Assembly: GCA_030272155.1 (NCBI GenBank)
Contig: CP126196.1
Coordinates: 2,418,001-2,482,000 of the forward strand
Length of the DNA: 64,000 bases
Direction: 5' to 3'
DNA from: Tetradesmus obliquus
Taxonomy: Eukaryota; Chlorophyta; Chlorophyceae; Sphaeropleales; Scenedesmaceae
Position numbers and translations under genes: made by a program
The notes under the pieces: generated by a model
Told to the model about the DNA's origin: nothing
The model's input: the letters and a program-made list of their open reading frames with translations, nothing else
Databases searched by the model: none
Shown: positions 19,688-31,300 of the stretch, piece by piece
How positions within the stretch are numbered: the first letter of the stretch is position 1
Layout: the number at the start of each line of letters is the position of its first letter

Positions 19688-20100
19688 CGGACCTCCAAGT
19701 GCATTGGCCATGCCTCCATACAGGAACTTCTCCCTGCAAGGACAGCAGCAGGCGAGATGACACAGCGTATACCTATCATTACTGATATGTATAAGAGAGC
19801 ATGCAAAGGAGCAGTGGTGATGCTGAGCGACAAGGTGGTGCAATTGCTTGTGGTTCTGCCTGATTGTATGAGAGTTGCAGTTGCTGCGCGTGACTGGCTG
19901 ACAACTCTGCCAGTCTGCCACTGCCAGCTGTCACACTTAGGATTGCTGGCCGCACACAAATGCTATCTCTGCTTGCAGTTGTCAGCCGACACATGCAATT
20001 TCACTAAGCATGCATTGACCATGCATTTGCATTAGATGCTGACGCAGCACTGCTCTCTGCTGTCTGGAGCTCACCCAGGGAAGGGGTCCCTCTTGGCCAT
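15240..20100 (-). CDS. Mitochondrial carrier protein, UCP/dicarboxylate-carrier-like
   Basis: Ten exons on minus: 20100-20075, 19733-19693, 19370-19177, 18758-18683, 18388-18293, 18014-17888, 17384-17323, 16833-16679, 15690-15575, 15309-15240. They total 963 nt (320 aa). Three mitochondrial-carrier repeats carry the signature PxDxxKxR: NPADVLKVR (about residue 28), SPTDLVKIR (about 143) and NPLDLVKSR (about 244). Other landmarks are FLYGGMANALG, RGVVPTVQRAMVL, FDK and YKGWLPNWLRIGPH. Inner-membrane solute transport is expected. The MNQ after the third signature and the overall pattern resemble UCP4/5 and dicarboxylate carriers, but the substrate cannot be read from sequence. Exon 1 is only 26 nt. 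The donor of exon 2 is uncertain: GTCCGC at 19692 or GTCTAC after a polyalanine run, both in phase. Exons 6 and 8 are embedded in echo arrays. Confidence 0.88.
15985..16610 (-). repeat. Echo array of carrier exon 8 3' end plus donor
   Basis: The segment encoding NPLDLVKSRYMNQEFDK plus donor (real copy about 16676-16755) recurs on the same strand at about 16518-16603, 16366-16450, 16232-16306, 16091-16170 and a degraded copy near 15985-16030. Spacing is 134-158 bp. Intron remnants between copies, such as the sequence near aacaataatgctaatcaaccc, are near-identical for the two copies closest to the exon, so those are the youngest. All copies are downstream in transcript sense. Confidence 0.9.
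16880..17140 (-). repeat. Echo array of carrier exon 8 5' end with acceptor
   Basis: Two copies (about 16886-16975 and 17045-17135) of the acceptor plus DEVKYLLIGNGLLEEGVGAH coding lie upstream in transcript sense of the real exon start at 16833. The spacing is about 150 bp. The intron linker contains a palindrome-like acataacatgttatga stretch. Together with the downstream array, exon 8 is the junction between a 5'-end array and a 3'-end array. Confidence 0.88.
17578..17654. repeat. (CAG)25 microsatellite in carrier intron 6
   Basis: About 25 uninterrupted CAG triplets on the + strand (CTG on the transcript). It is the longest pure triplet run in the window and directly follows, in transcript direction, the last echo of exon 6. 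Very likely length-polymorphic. Confidence 0.95.
17655..17880 (-). repeat. Two echoes of carrier exon 6 3' end, each with donor and CTG tract
   Basis: The segment encoding IIYRTEGGIAGMY and its GTGAGC donor (real copy ending 17888) recurs at about 17775-17822 and 17658-17705. Each donor is followed by a CTG tract on the transcript strand. The unit is about 115 bp, and the last unit ends in the (CAG)25 tract. Confidence 0.88.
18940..19022. repeat. Interrupted CTG tract in carrier intron 3
   Basis: Runs of CTG with CCG and ATT interruptions on the + strand (CAG on the transcript). Unlike most tracts in the window it is not next to an acceptor. Confidence 0.9.
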
Positions 20101-20297
20101 GGTGCTGTTGCGGCTGCTGCTGCTGCGACCACACAATACTGCCGCCTTCCGTGCAGCAGCCTGCTTTAGTTATAGCTACACAAGGCAAAGCAAACATGGG
20201 GCGGCTTCGTACCCATGATGAGAGTCGAAGCAATCTACTGAGGTGGTGCTGCTGGTGATGGTGTTGTTGCTAGTGCTGGTGCTGTTGCTGGTGCTGG

Positions 20298-20333
<36 letters not shown>

Positions 20334-20987
20334 GATACTTGTAGTATGCCTCGCAGCTAGCATGCACAGATATAACAGTGGCTTACATGCCGGTTGGCGA
20401 TTACGGTCGTGCTGAGCGTGGCATTCTACCACGGTCTCATAATTCGAACAGAGTAACTGCTGATGTGGCACTTGCTTATGTACCAAACATGTAAGATAAA
20501 CAATGCAAAACTATAAAGTAAGTAAAGCTATCGTTAAAGCTGTTGATCACAGTGGGAATGGCGAGATCATGTGCTGCTAGGACCAGGCGCGGGCAAACCT
20601 GGCAAATGATCGTGTATCGCAATCATCTCACAGTCCCTCTGTTTCATCTAGAAATGAGAGATAGCACACCTCCTCTACTGCTGTTTAGCGCTGGTCATAA
20701 TGCACTGACTGCAGTGACTGCTTGCTTTTGACATGACAGTTTCCTGCAAATGAGCTTGGATGCCCAATTCTGTGCATCTTGCTGCAGCGACAAACTCACT
20801 CTTTGTTTGTGAAGGATCAAACAGGCCAGAGCTTGCACCTTTGAACTTACCCGCCAGCTGTGAACCAGTGCATCTCACTTGAGCGAAATTTCTGCAGAGC
20901 CTGCTACATCAACGTGTCGAAAGCGAGGATCAATTGATCTTAGCTGTTGGGATCCCCTTCGAGCACTGTACTGGTCGCTGCACACGA
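20101..20987. promoter_or_regulatory. Divergent region between carrier and ATP/ADP translocase genes
   Basis: 887 bp separate the two start codons. It contains a CTG tract with CTGGTG variants (about 20250-20333) near the carrier side. The region from 20400 to 20700 is more A/T-rich than its surroundings. No exon with a family motif was seen. Confidence 0.45.
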
Positions 20988-23900
20988 ATGCAGTGCGCTG
21001 CGGGCCCTGCACAGCTGGGCCGAGCAGCCTTCAACACCCCTGCTTTTAGACAGACTCCTGGTAGACCCGCATCAGCAGCCGTACTCGGTCTAGGCAGCCG
21101 CTCGCTGCACTCAGGTGAGGAGCAGTGTGTCGGACAAACTTTGGGTTTGTTTGGCAGCCGCTGTCTCCCTTACTTGGACTAAAAGCATTTTACGTATGGT
21201 TACGGCATGTCACAGCTAAGCGTGCAGCGTTCTGAACAGGGTTGCTGCCTTGTGCATGCTGCTGCAGTGTCAGGCACATCGCGCCCACTTTCGCAGCTGC
21301 CAGGCCTGACGCAATGGAGCGGCCTCAGACGGCAAGTGCTGCCGAAAGCTGCTGCACAGCCAGGCGGCTCTGCTGGCAGCAACAGCGAGCAGGACAAGCA
21401 GCGGCAGGCATCGAACAACAGCAGCAGCAGCAGCCAGGGCTCGCATGACAACCCTGCGCTGGAGTTCCCGCTGCTGCTGGCGTCCAGCCTGTCGCATGTC
21501 AACAGGCAGTACATCAAGATGCGCAGGAGGAGGAAGTGGTGGAACAAGCTGGGGGGCTACCCCAAGGTGGGTTTACATGTCTGGCACTGTACAGTGCACC
21601 TTTACTTGAAAACTGGCACTGTAGTTTGACCGTGATGATGGTGTGTGCCAGCATCGTGTGAAGTTTGTTATGGCGACATTCAGGCAGGTGTTTGCGAGCC
21701 ATCACGGGGAGCGACAACTGCATGAGCTGGCATCTTCTGTGCACCTAGGGATGTGTTCCTGCAAGCAACTGGTGTGTGGTGTGGGCAACAAGTGGAAGTG
21801 GTGGAACAAGCTGGGGGGCTACCCCAAGGTGGGCGACATTCGGCATGGTGCTGGCACCTTGAGTTGACCGTGCAGCTGGAAGTCTTTTTGCAGATGCTAG
21901 TGTGTACCAGCACCGTGTGAGCTTGCCAAAGACGAACAACAGGGGCGACCCCAAGGTGGGGTAGGAAATGTTTACATCAGCTGTTGCACTGGGCCTGGCA
22001 GGGCTCTTGTGCCGAGTGCTGGTGTGCAGCGTGTGGCGCGTGCAGCATGTTATTGCTGTGTTCACATATCTGCAATACGTGCCAGCTGCTGGATGTATGA
22101 CGCTACGCTCTAGGTGCTGAGGCACACAGCAGCGACGGGTGCTCACCGCTGACGCTTGTTCACATCACATGTGGTGCTGCTGCTGCTGGGCAACCACCAC
22201 GATTGCCTGCTCCGACCATACCAGCTCATTCAATTGTCCTCTTAATGTCTGCTGTTTGGTATTCACACGCTGCGGCTTCGTGCGTTGTGGTTTAATCATC
22301 ACATGTTGTTATGTTTGCAGGTGCCGAGTGAAAACATGGACCACCTGCCGGAGCCTGCTGTGGAGCTGTGGCAGAAGGTGCTGCCGCTGGGCATGATCTT
22401 CTTCTGCGCCAGCTTCAACCTCACCATCCTGCAGGTGCGTGAAGTGAAATGATAATATGAATATGAGAGTGGAGAAGAGACGAAGGCCTGGTGCAGCAGC
22501 AGCAGCAGCAGCAGTGTGTTGAGCAGCGGCAGTGACTTTCATTCTTCTGCGCCAGCTTCAAGCTGACTATACTGCAGGTGCGAGAAGTGAAATGATAATA
22601 TGAATATGAGAATGGAGAAGAGACGGATGGCCTGGTGAAGCAGCAGCAGCAGCAGCAGTGTGTTGAGCAGCGGCAGTGACCTTCATTCTTCTGCGCCAGC
22701 TTCAACCTGACCATCCTGCAGGTGTGTGGAAGGAGTGCAGGAAATTGACACATTGAAGCAGAGAGTGCAGCATCAGCAACAGCAGCAGCAGGGCAGTGTT
22801 GTGCAGTGGCAGTGGTTAGGCGTGCGCGGCAGACTCTGTCTGCTGTGCTCAGCTGGATCGAGCCAGTTTGCTCAAGTGTGCAGCAGCAGCGTGCTTCAGT
22901 GCATGGAGCAGCAGCAGCAGCCGCAGCAGCAGCAGCAGCCGTCAAGCACTGCTGCTTGAGCCTCATAATGCTGCAGGCATTTTTGCACATCACAAGCAGC
23001 CCCTGTTGCGCAACACACATCCACAGCGCATGATTGCTTGCCTGGCCACATGTCGTGTTACAACACCCAATCCAACAATAACATAACATGTCATAACTTG
23101 TCACAACATGTTATTTGCTGCAGAGCCTGAAGGACTCCATCATGGTGACAGCTGGCGGCGCGGAGGTGCTGCCCTTCCTGGCCTCATGCTGCGTGCTGCC
23201 GGCTTCGGTGGCCTTCTTCGTGTTGTACGGCAAGCTGGTGCGTTGGCTGATCACAGAATTTAGAGCCAGTTGCGGCAGCAGCAACAGCAACGGCATGCCT
23301 TATGCACAGTGCTGCCGGCATCAGTGGCCTTCTTTGTGCTGTACGGCAAGCTGGTGCGTGTGGTTCGCCAACTGAGCTGGTTGTGCTTGTGTTGACTGTG
23401 CCAGCAGCAAGCAAGTCACAGCAGCAGCAGCAGCAAGCCCCTTTGATATGCTACCGGCTTCGGTGGCCCTCTTTGTGCTGTACGGCAAGCTGGTGCGTTT
23501 GGGTTGCAGCAGCAAAGAAGTAGACATACAGCAGATGTACCGGAACAGCAGCAGCAGCAAGCCTGATCTTGCTGTATGACAAGCTGGTGTGTGGCGACTG
23601 CGGCAGCAACTGCAATGGCAGCAGCAGTGGCAGACATAGGCTCCACAATTGTGTCGGCTTCAGCGCCAGCTGCGCCAGCAGCAACAGCAGCAGCAGGCCC
23701 CTGCAATGCTTTACAGTCGGTGACCTGCATTGTGCTGTAAGGCAAACTGGCGCGTCTGCAGCGCCACCTTTCAACTGCAGGGATGCAGCAGCAGCAGCTG
23801 CAACAACAAGCCTGGTGTGTGCTGTACTGTGTATGTCTGTCTTCCGCACACGCAGGTGGCCCACCTGCCAGAAAAGGCCGTTTTCTACGCGGTCTCCCAC

Positions 23901-24916
23901 TTCTGCTCCGCTAATTGCCGCAACCACGTTTGCTGTTCTCTGCCTTGTAATGCGCCGTGCAGGTGGCCCACCTGCCAGAGAAGGCCGTGTTCTATGCGGC
24001 AGTAACCCCGCTGCTGGGTTATTACGCACTGTTTGCGGCAGCCATCTACCCCATTGCTGGCAGCCTGCACCCGCTGGAGCTCATGGCAAAGATAGCTCCC
24101 AGCGTGCCAGTGGGGCTGCATGGCTTGCTGAAAGTTGTGGGCAACTGGACCTACAGCCTGTTCTTCTGCATGGCGGAGCTGTGGGGCGCAGTCGTGATCA
24201 GCGTGCTGTTCTGGTGAGCCGATCAGGTTCTTTGACGGCTTCCGTGGTGTGTTTGGTGTGTTTAGTGGTGTGTGATCCTGGAATTGTTGCCGGCAGCCTG
24301 CACTTGCTGGAGCTGATGGCCAGGGTTGGCCTGGTGTGCCTGTGGGGCTGTTGCGGCTGCATGGCCTGCTCAAGGTGGTGGGCAACTGGACCTACAGCCT
24401 GTTCTTCTGCATGGCGGAGCTGTGGGGCGCTGTCGTCATCAGCGTGCTGTTCTGGTGAGTTGAAACAGCTTCAAAGATTGTGCAAAGCTAGCGTGCCCGC
24501 ATGTTGTTCCGTTGCTCGCAGGTAGCTGTGCATGCATGCACGTACCTCTTTGGTGCAGTTGACCCGGAGCACCCAACAATCATGCCGGTGATGTGCAGCG
24601 CATCGCACCACTCAGCACTGACATGTCATTTTACATTTGCCGCAGGTCGCTGGCGAACGAGGTGTGCACAGTGGACGAAGCAAAAGCGGTGTACCCTTTC
24701 ATGGCCATTGGGACCGACATGCGCTGACATGTCACTTTCCATGTTGTCGCACTGTTTTGTTTGCTGCAGGTCGCTGGCAAACGAGGTGTGCACCGTGGAT
24801 GAGGCCAAAGCAGTGTACCCCTTCATGGCCATTGGGGCCAACATCGCGCTGGTGGCTGCAGGCTGCTACATCCGCCTGGTGAACCACACGCTGTCAACCA
24901 CTGTGGCAGGTGTGAT

Positions 24917-24966
<50 letters not shown>

Positions 24967-27900
24967 GCCCGTGTACATATGCGTTTGGGCTGTAGCCGGC
25001 TTCAATTGCAGGCAGCTCTGTACCTGTCAGCTCATACATGCAGCACGCACAGGTCAGCAGGCAAGCATACCAACACGGCTGCAACAGCATTGCAAGGTGC
25101 ATGCTGACGCCTGCTTGTTGCCACTGCCGCCACTGCTGCTGCCACCACTGTTGCTGCTGCTGCTGCAGGCGACACGCAGCTGCTCAGCCTGCGCGTGCTC
25201 ATCGGCACCGTCATGGCCATGACAGGCGCCATGTTTGCTGCCAAGGCCTTCATAGACGCAAAGGTGCTGCAGCCTGCTCTGAAATCAGCCGACGGTGCAG
25301 CAGCAGCAGCAGCAGGTGGTGGTGCTGCCAAGCCGGCTGGCAAGAAAAAGAAGAGCAAGGGCAGCTTTGGTGAGGGCATTGCGGTGCTGAAGAAGAGCCC
25401 CAAGATCCGCAACCTGGCGCTGCTGGTGATGAGCTACGGCGTGGGACACAGGTGAATCAAGGTGGTTAGTTTTATGCAAAGGGCTACCAATCAGCCCTCG
25501 CTGATGTAGCAACATACACCGGCATGCTATGCTTGTGCATGCTGCTTTGCGCAGGCTGTTTCTTTATGCATGGAAGGTCTCACTGCAACTGTTGTATCCG
25601 GACCGTGCCCCACTTATGCTCTGTACGCTGCCTCCACCCTGCTGCTCCTCTCACTCCTGCGTCGGCTGGTTGAGTTTGTGTAGAAGGGCCAGCTGCTGTA
25701 CCCCACCGTGCTCAACTGTGCCGTACTGACGCTGTTTCCGCTGCTGCTTTCCCTGCGCCTGCTCCTGCTCCTCAATCTGCAGGCTGTTTGAGTTTGCCTG
25801 GAAGGGCCAGCTGCGGCTGCTGTACCCCACCGTGCAGGGCTACCAGTCAGTCCTCGCAGATGTAGCAACATACACCGGCATGCTCACACTTGCGAGCATG
25901 GTTGTGAGCCGCTTAGTCTTCCAGCATGCGGGCTGGGGCGTGGCAGCATCTGTCACGCCGGCCGTGATGGGTGTCGCCGGCACGATGTTCTTTGCGGGCA
26001 CGCTGCTGGCAGGCCTGCCGAGTTTGTCGCCGGAGATGGCAGCGACGATTGCGGGCATTGGAGCTACGGCCGGCGTGGTGACGCAGGTGGGTTGTGTGCA
26101 TTCATGTCGCGCGTGGCGGCAGACATAGCAGTACTGATAGCGGTAGCAACGAGTATTGCGGGCATCGGGGCCACCGCTGAAAGTTTATAGTAGTAGTGGC
26201 TGGGTGTAGCAAGCACGATGTTTTTGATTTGCGGGAAAGTGGTGGCATGCCTGCCGAGCCTGTCGCCGGAGATGGGAGCGACAGTTGGTGGTGTGGGCGC
26301 CACAGCCGGGTTGGTGACACAGGTGGGTTGCAGGGCGTCAGTCGTGGTGGGCCGTGTGACGCATTGGGGCGTAGGGCATGAGTTTTGCCCTGTAGTAGTT
26401 TTGTAAGCACACCTTGTGCACTGTGTGCTTCACTGTGTGGAGCAGGCACTATACAAGATGCATTGACAGAATTACAGGCTGTATGACTGGGACACAGATG
26501 TATTGTGGCTATGCCTAGGCTATAGCTGCAGCCCCCACAGCAGTCACAGCTTCACGCCGTACAAGCTCATGTATGCACGGCAGCCCATCGTACCTTGAGC
26601 AGTGAGACGCAGCATCAGCCCGCCGTCACATTTAATGCTGGTGCTTGTGATTGCCAGCACGCGGCGCACGTGCCTATACGCTGCGGGCGCGCACGGCAAC
26701 GGTGATGCACCAGTTGCGTTGCTGATCCCCGCCTTGCTGACCATCGCCGTCGCCGCTGCTGCTGCTGCTGCTGCAGGTGTTTGCCCGCGCCAGCAAGTAC
26801 TCGCTGTTCGACCCAGCCAAGGAGATGGTGAGCCAGCAGCAACTAGCCGTTGGTATCGGCGCTCCATAGATGCTTGAATGTGGCAACAGGCTGCTTTCAA
26901 ACAAATCACACAGCCCGATATGGCTCTGGATTGCCACAAGGGCTTTTAGCAACAGCCACTGTCCGTATCTCTCAGTGTGCTGTATGTTTATGCGCCAGCT
27001 CAGCACCCCGTGAGCTACCTCAGATCACTTGCTCGCACCCTGCGTGCTGCCTCCATCGCTGCTGCTGCTGCTGCTGCTGCTGCTTCCAGGTGTACATCGA
27101 GATGGATGCTGACGAGAAGAAGCAGGGCAAGGCAGCAGTGGACCTCGTGGGCAGCCAGGTGGGTGCCGTGTGTTCTGGGCCTGGCGCATGATGCTGCTGC
27201 GGTTGCTGCTGCCACACTGGGTGCCAAATTATGCTTCTGCCAGGGATCTACATTACTCACAGGCGCATTAGTGTGTCCTTTTGCGGCTGCGCAACCAGGT
27301 TCTTGCAGCAGATATAGCTCCTCACAGCACTGGCTGGCACCAAGGCACAGTGATGCACAGTAATTGCATTTGCGCTCATTCTCATCTCTTTACAAACCTA
27401 TCTGCTGCTGCAGATCGGCAAGTCTGGCGCCAGCTGGATCACGCAGGCCTTATTAATAGTCATACGCACATTCTCGTGTGTTGGTGTGACTCACCACTGA
27501 GGTTGTTTCTCCTACGCCTTTTTATGCCTGCAGATCGGCAAGTCTGGCGCCAGCTGGATCACGCAGGCCTTCCTAATAGCATAGGGACATTCCCGTGTGT
27601 TGGTGTCACTGACCTCTCGGGTTGTGTCTTCTATGCGTCTTTATGCCTGCAGATCGGCAAGTCTGGCGCCAGCTGGATCACGCAGGCGTTCCTGCTGGGC
27701 TGCGGCAGCATCGCAGCAGCCATGCCCTTCACGTGCGTTATTTTCGCCGGCGTGATCATCACCTGGATTAAGGCCACACTGGGCCTGCACAGCCAGATGC
27801 AGGAGGTTGAGAAAGCCCGGCTAGCCCAGCAGCAGCAGCAGCAGGCTGCGGCGGCTGCGGCGTTGGGCGCCGGCGGCGCTGCTGCTGCTGCGGTGGGTGT

Positions 27901-28354
27901 GGCTGTGGGTGCGGCTGGCGTGCCAGCTGCTGCTGCTGCTGGAGGCGAGTTTACAGAGCCAGATGAGGAGAGCGACAGCAGCAACAGCAGCAGCAGGGTT
28001 GGGTCGCCTTCTGATCAAGCAGCTTCTGAGTCATCCGAAGATGCGTCAGGGCATGGGGCAGCTTATAGCAGCCATGCAGTGGCAGCTGCAAGCAGCCACG
28101 TCAATGGCAGCAGCAGCAGCAGCAGCAGCAGCCATGGCGTTCATGCTAGCAGCAGCAGCGGCAGCCTGGAGTCATATGTGGCTGCTGCTGTGAACGGCCA
28201 GCTGCAGCAGAGTGGCAAGGCTGGCAGTGCCAGCAGCGTGAACGGCGGCAGCGGTGCGCAATTCAACGTGAACGGGCATGGTGTGAACGGCTCGGACGAT
28301 GGCCAGCAGTTGAATGGAGCAGCAAAGGAGCTGAGCAAGGTGAAGCTGCAGTGA
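20988..28354 (+). CDS. NTT: Plastid envelope ATP/ADP translocase (NTT family)
   Basis: Eleven exons: 20988-21114, 21268-21566, 22321-22434, 23124-23237, 23963-24213, 24770-24909, 25169-25451, 25783-26086, 26777-26827, 27090-27158, 27653-28354 (2454 nt, 817 aa). The N-terminal ~140 residues are transit-peptide-like, then Gln/Ser/Asn-rich. The transporter core is clear: LPLGMIFFCASFNLTILQ, SLKDSIMVTAGGAEVLPFL, EKAVFYAAVTP, NWTYSLFFCMAELWGAVV, SLANEVCTVDEAKAVYPF, KNLT-like segment replaced by LALLVMSYGVGHRLFEF, and GKSGASWITQAFLLG. These match bacterial/plastid NTT carriers with about 12 membrane spans, which import ATP into plastids in exchange for ADP. The last ~130 residues are a low-complexity Ala/Gln/Ser/Gly tail, longer than usual. 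Nearly every exon border is echoed in the adjacent intron. Confidence 0.93.
21790..21965 (+). repeat. Echoes of translocase exon 2 3' end
   Basis: The coding segment KWWNKLGGYPK plus GTGGG donor (real 21534-21570) recurs at about 21794-21835, with a remnant (gaccccaaggtgggg) at 21945-21962. Flanking intron motifs such as the accgtg.gatg..gtgtgccagca.cgtgtga stretch are shared too, so the unit included the intron start. Confidence 0.85.
22540..22740 (+). repeat. Two echoes of translocase exon 3 3' end
   Basis: The segment encoding FFCASFNLTILQ plus donor (real 22400-22440) recurs at about 22544-22582 and 22687-22728. Linkers containing tgaaatgataatatgaat and a CAG tract are nearly identical between the first two units, implying a recent duplication. 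Period is about 142 bp. Confidence 0.9.
23300..23760 (+). repeat. Echoes of translocase exon 4 3' end
   Basis: The segment encoding LPASVAFFVLYGKL plus GTGCGT donor (real 23195-23243) recurs at about 23310-23358 and 23450-23496. Shorter remnants lie near 23567-23590 and 23735-23755 (ctgta.ggcaa.ctgg). Linkers are rich in CAG/AGC triplets. Confidence 0.85.
23850..23900 (+). repeat. Upstream echo of translocase exon 5 5' end
   Basis: CAG acceptor plus VAHLPEKAVFYA-like coding (about 23852-23892) lies about 110 bp before the real exon start at 23963 and matches its first ~40 nt. Confidence 0.85.
24285..24460 (+). repeat. Downstream echo of translocase exon 5 3' end
   Basis: About 165 nt matching the exon 5 end (GSLH.LELMA..., then GLLKVVGNWTYSLFFCMAEL, donor GTGAGT) repeats the real 24050-24215 segment after it. 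The last 100 nt are almost unchanged, so this copy is young. Confidence 0.9.
24642..24722 (+). repeat. Upstream echo of translocase exon 6 5' end
   Basis: CAG acceptor plus SLANEVCTVDEAKAVYPFM coding, about 75 nt, lies 125 bp before the real exon at 24770. The preceding gacatgtca linker is also duplicated. Confidence 0.9.
25480..25740 (+). repeat. Upstream echoes of translocase exon 8 5' part
   Basis: A piece matching GYQSVLADVATYTGM coding (about 25487-25530), an acceptor plus LF..AWK copy (about 25550-25605) and a LFEF-K-GQLLYPTVL-like copy (about 25668-25720) lie before the real exon at 25783. All carry parts of the first ~105 nt of exon 8. Confidence 0.8.
26145..26340 (+). repeat. Downstream echoes of translocase exon 8 3' end
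   Basis: A short remnant (gcgggcatcgg.gcc, 26157-26180) and a longer copy (about 26212-26335) of the segment encoding LPSLSPEMAATIAGIGATAG plus VTQ and donor follow the real exon end at 26086. Confidence 0.85.
27410..27580 (+). repeat. Two near-identical upstream echoes of translocase exon 11 5' end
   Basis: Acceptor plus IGKSGASWITQAF coding occurs at about 27413-27453 and 27533-27573 before the real exon at 27653. The period is a regular 120 bp and the exonic 40 nt are almost identical in all three, so this is one of the youngest arrays. Confidence 0.92.
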
Positions 28355-31300
28355 GAACTTCACAGCAGGGACTTTCCTTGCTGCTGCAAACAGGCAGGCT
28401 GTGTAGTCGAGTTGCCAGCGGGATTTTGCAGTACGATGAGGTGCATTGGGAGCTTTCTTGCGGGTGTGCTTTATCAACTGTGCACTTCGCTGATGTTGTG
28501 GTAGTTGTGCAGAAGTAGTCGTGTGTTGGCTTCGTGCGTACAGGTCGCAGAAAAGCAGGTCCGTGTGTTCTGCTTTGTACTCAGAATTTGGGCCAGCGGG
28601 TGCTGGCCTCTTGGTATCACAACAGTTGATATGCAGTTGGTGAAGTTGACATGATTGGGTGTGGTGCTTGGGTGTAGTACTACCAGGCCGCAGAGTGGAA
28701 GTGCATTGTGTCTGGCCTCTGGCTGTTGTGCTGTGTGCCATGTTTCTTTATCTGCGTGTGTGCGTTGTATGGTCGCACTGCAGTCACTCAGTCAGTATGC
28801 ATGGCTGTATGTGCGGTGTGCGTGGTGTTGTCCGTACTGTTGTGCTGCGGCTCATTTGAGCTGTTGTATGCAGCAGACACCAAGCAGTTTGTCACCGCAG
28901 CCTCAGTTGCAACGTGTGTTTATCACAACATGCTCAGCCAGGCAAGCAGGGCCTGAGCAGTGACATGGAAAAGTGTGCATTTTGTCAGCACAGCGGCAGG
29001 TGTGTGCTGCGCCTTTCTTTGCTGGAGGTGTGCAGCATCTATGTATGATAACACTGCAGCAGCTTGCGGTGGATTTGGTAACCCGTTGTGACTCACTGCA
29101 CTGTTTTGGTGCCAGCTGCCTGTTCCTGGCACAGCTGCTGTGAGGAGGCCGGGTTGTTAGACGCGTAGAGTCTTTATTGCTGGCATTGCTTGTGACTTGC
29201 GTGGTTGCATGCTGCAGCGATGGCTGTTGCACTGTTGATCGCAGGTTGCTGCTGCATGGCATGTCAGATCTCACTCGTGTGAGGTGTCCTGATGAAGCAG
29301 CCTCATCCTTGGCAGTATGGCTCTGACCATCAGGGGCATGTTTTGTCAGATGGTCAGTTGTTGTGTGTTACGCATGTTGTACTGGCAGCGGTGCTGCTGC
29401 CTGTGGCGTGTACTTGGCAGCTGTCGCATATGTATGTGTTTGATGGCACCAACTGGCAGTTCTGTGCCCTGCCCTGTGGCTGCTGTTATTCTGCTCTGCA
29501 AACCGGGTGTACGTGCGTGGCTGCGCGCGTGCTTACAGCAGCTAAGACGGGGACATAGCTTGCAGTCTGAGGCGGCGGGTGTGCGCCAACCTCTTGGACA
29601 CTTTTTTTGCCTTGTTAGGGTTGATTCCATTGTGGGCTCACATGGGTATGAAGAGAGTGCTTGGCGTGCACCCTGCTGCAGCGGCTGCGTTTGCATGTAG
29701 GAGCATGGCGCATGGAGCATGGCGCATGTACAATCTATGTAAACACTCTGTGCACTTTGATGGCAGCTGCGCCGTTAGTTGCATACTGCTCTTGCCGATG
29801 GCTAACGGGCTGCTGTCAAATCACGCTGGGGTAAAGCTGATGTTTCCCTGGGCAGCAGCGAGAGTGTGTTGTGTTTTTGTGTGTACTTGTGTACTTGATC
29901 ACATACCACTGTGTGCCTGCTGCTGGCCACTACAGGGCTACGCGCTGCTTGCGCACATGCCCATATGCGCACAAAGTTGAACCTGATTTGCCAGCATGGA
30001 CATGCAACGTTTAGTCTGTGGTGGCTGCAGGTGGCTGCTCGTGCAGGTGTCACTAGTGTGCTGTGCATTAGTGGTAGGAAGCGCCTCACTGGTTGTTAGA
30101 GAGGCGTGCCGTGTGCCGTGTCTTTGTCCGTCACCCGTGCTGTTCCGCTGCTGATGTGTTTATTACTAACCTAGGTTGGAAAGCTCCAGCATCACACATC
30201 AAGGGGGCAACATTCAGCAGGCAGCAGTTTCTGAGAGCATGGTAGCAGGCAAAGCAAGGGGTGCACTGCTAGTGGTACTGCCGCGATGTGTGTGTATTGT
30301 CAGGATGTGGTGGGTAGTGATGACAGCGCCTGTTGTCGAGGCCTTGCTGCACATCATCATCAGGCGAGGTAGCTGCATACTGCTGTTTCTCTTATGCAGG
30401 TGCTCGTGTTAGTGTCTATGGTGATGTATCTGGCAGATGATGTGAAGTAGCGCAGCAGGTGGCAGCAGTAGTTTTGTGAGGAGCAAAGAAAGGCAGCATC
30501 ACTCAGCTGCAGTGCGAGCAGTGGCAGTGTTGTATGGCAATGCGTCTCGAGTGGTGCCTTCAATCCCGCCAGCTGCATGTGGGTGTCAATGATGGCAGCC
30601 TGAGCTGCCTGAGCTGAATTATTGTTTTTGCCCGGCGTTATCATGTATTTTGTTCTACTGACTGGTACGGCTAGCCGCATTTTGCAAGCAACACCACCGC
30701 AACAACACAGGAAACTTTGGAGCTGCGCTGCACTATGTAGTGGTTTTGTGCACACAGCGCACGCCGCCTCTTGTTGCATCCCTGTATGATTGGCTGCGCA
30801 TAATGCACTGACAGTTGCGCCAGGTCATGTGCATTTCTGCTCGTACTATGCACTGGCAGATGCGTGCTGTCCCAACACTGACAGGTGCATGCGAAAGTCC
30901 AGCTGGCACTGCAATTATGCAACTTGGTAAAGTGGTTTGGATGAGGCAACCTTGGATGCGTAGCCGTGCAGTCTCCTCGCAATGTTGCAAGGAGGTTGAC
31001 CTCCGTCGCAGTAGCTGAAGAGCCAGCGAGTGCAGTTCTGTTGGTATGGAATTGCATATCCCGGAAGATGTACTTTAAGGCATCATGTTCAACATGACAA
31101 GTTGTCAGTCAGGAAGGGCTGTTGAGCTGCCATGACGTTTGTAATACAAGTATGTCATTCTATCCTTGGGGTGCTTCGAAAAAGCAGTTGATGCTATGAC
31201 GTTTTGCTGCCGATACATCACTGGTGACCAGAGCCGCCTCATTCCTGCTCAGCAGCTCAGTTGATCAGCACTTGCACGAAGCATGTTACACAGCACAAAC

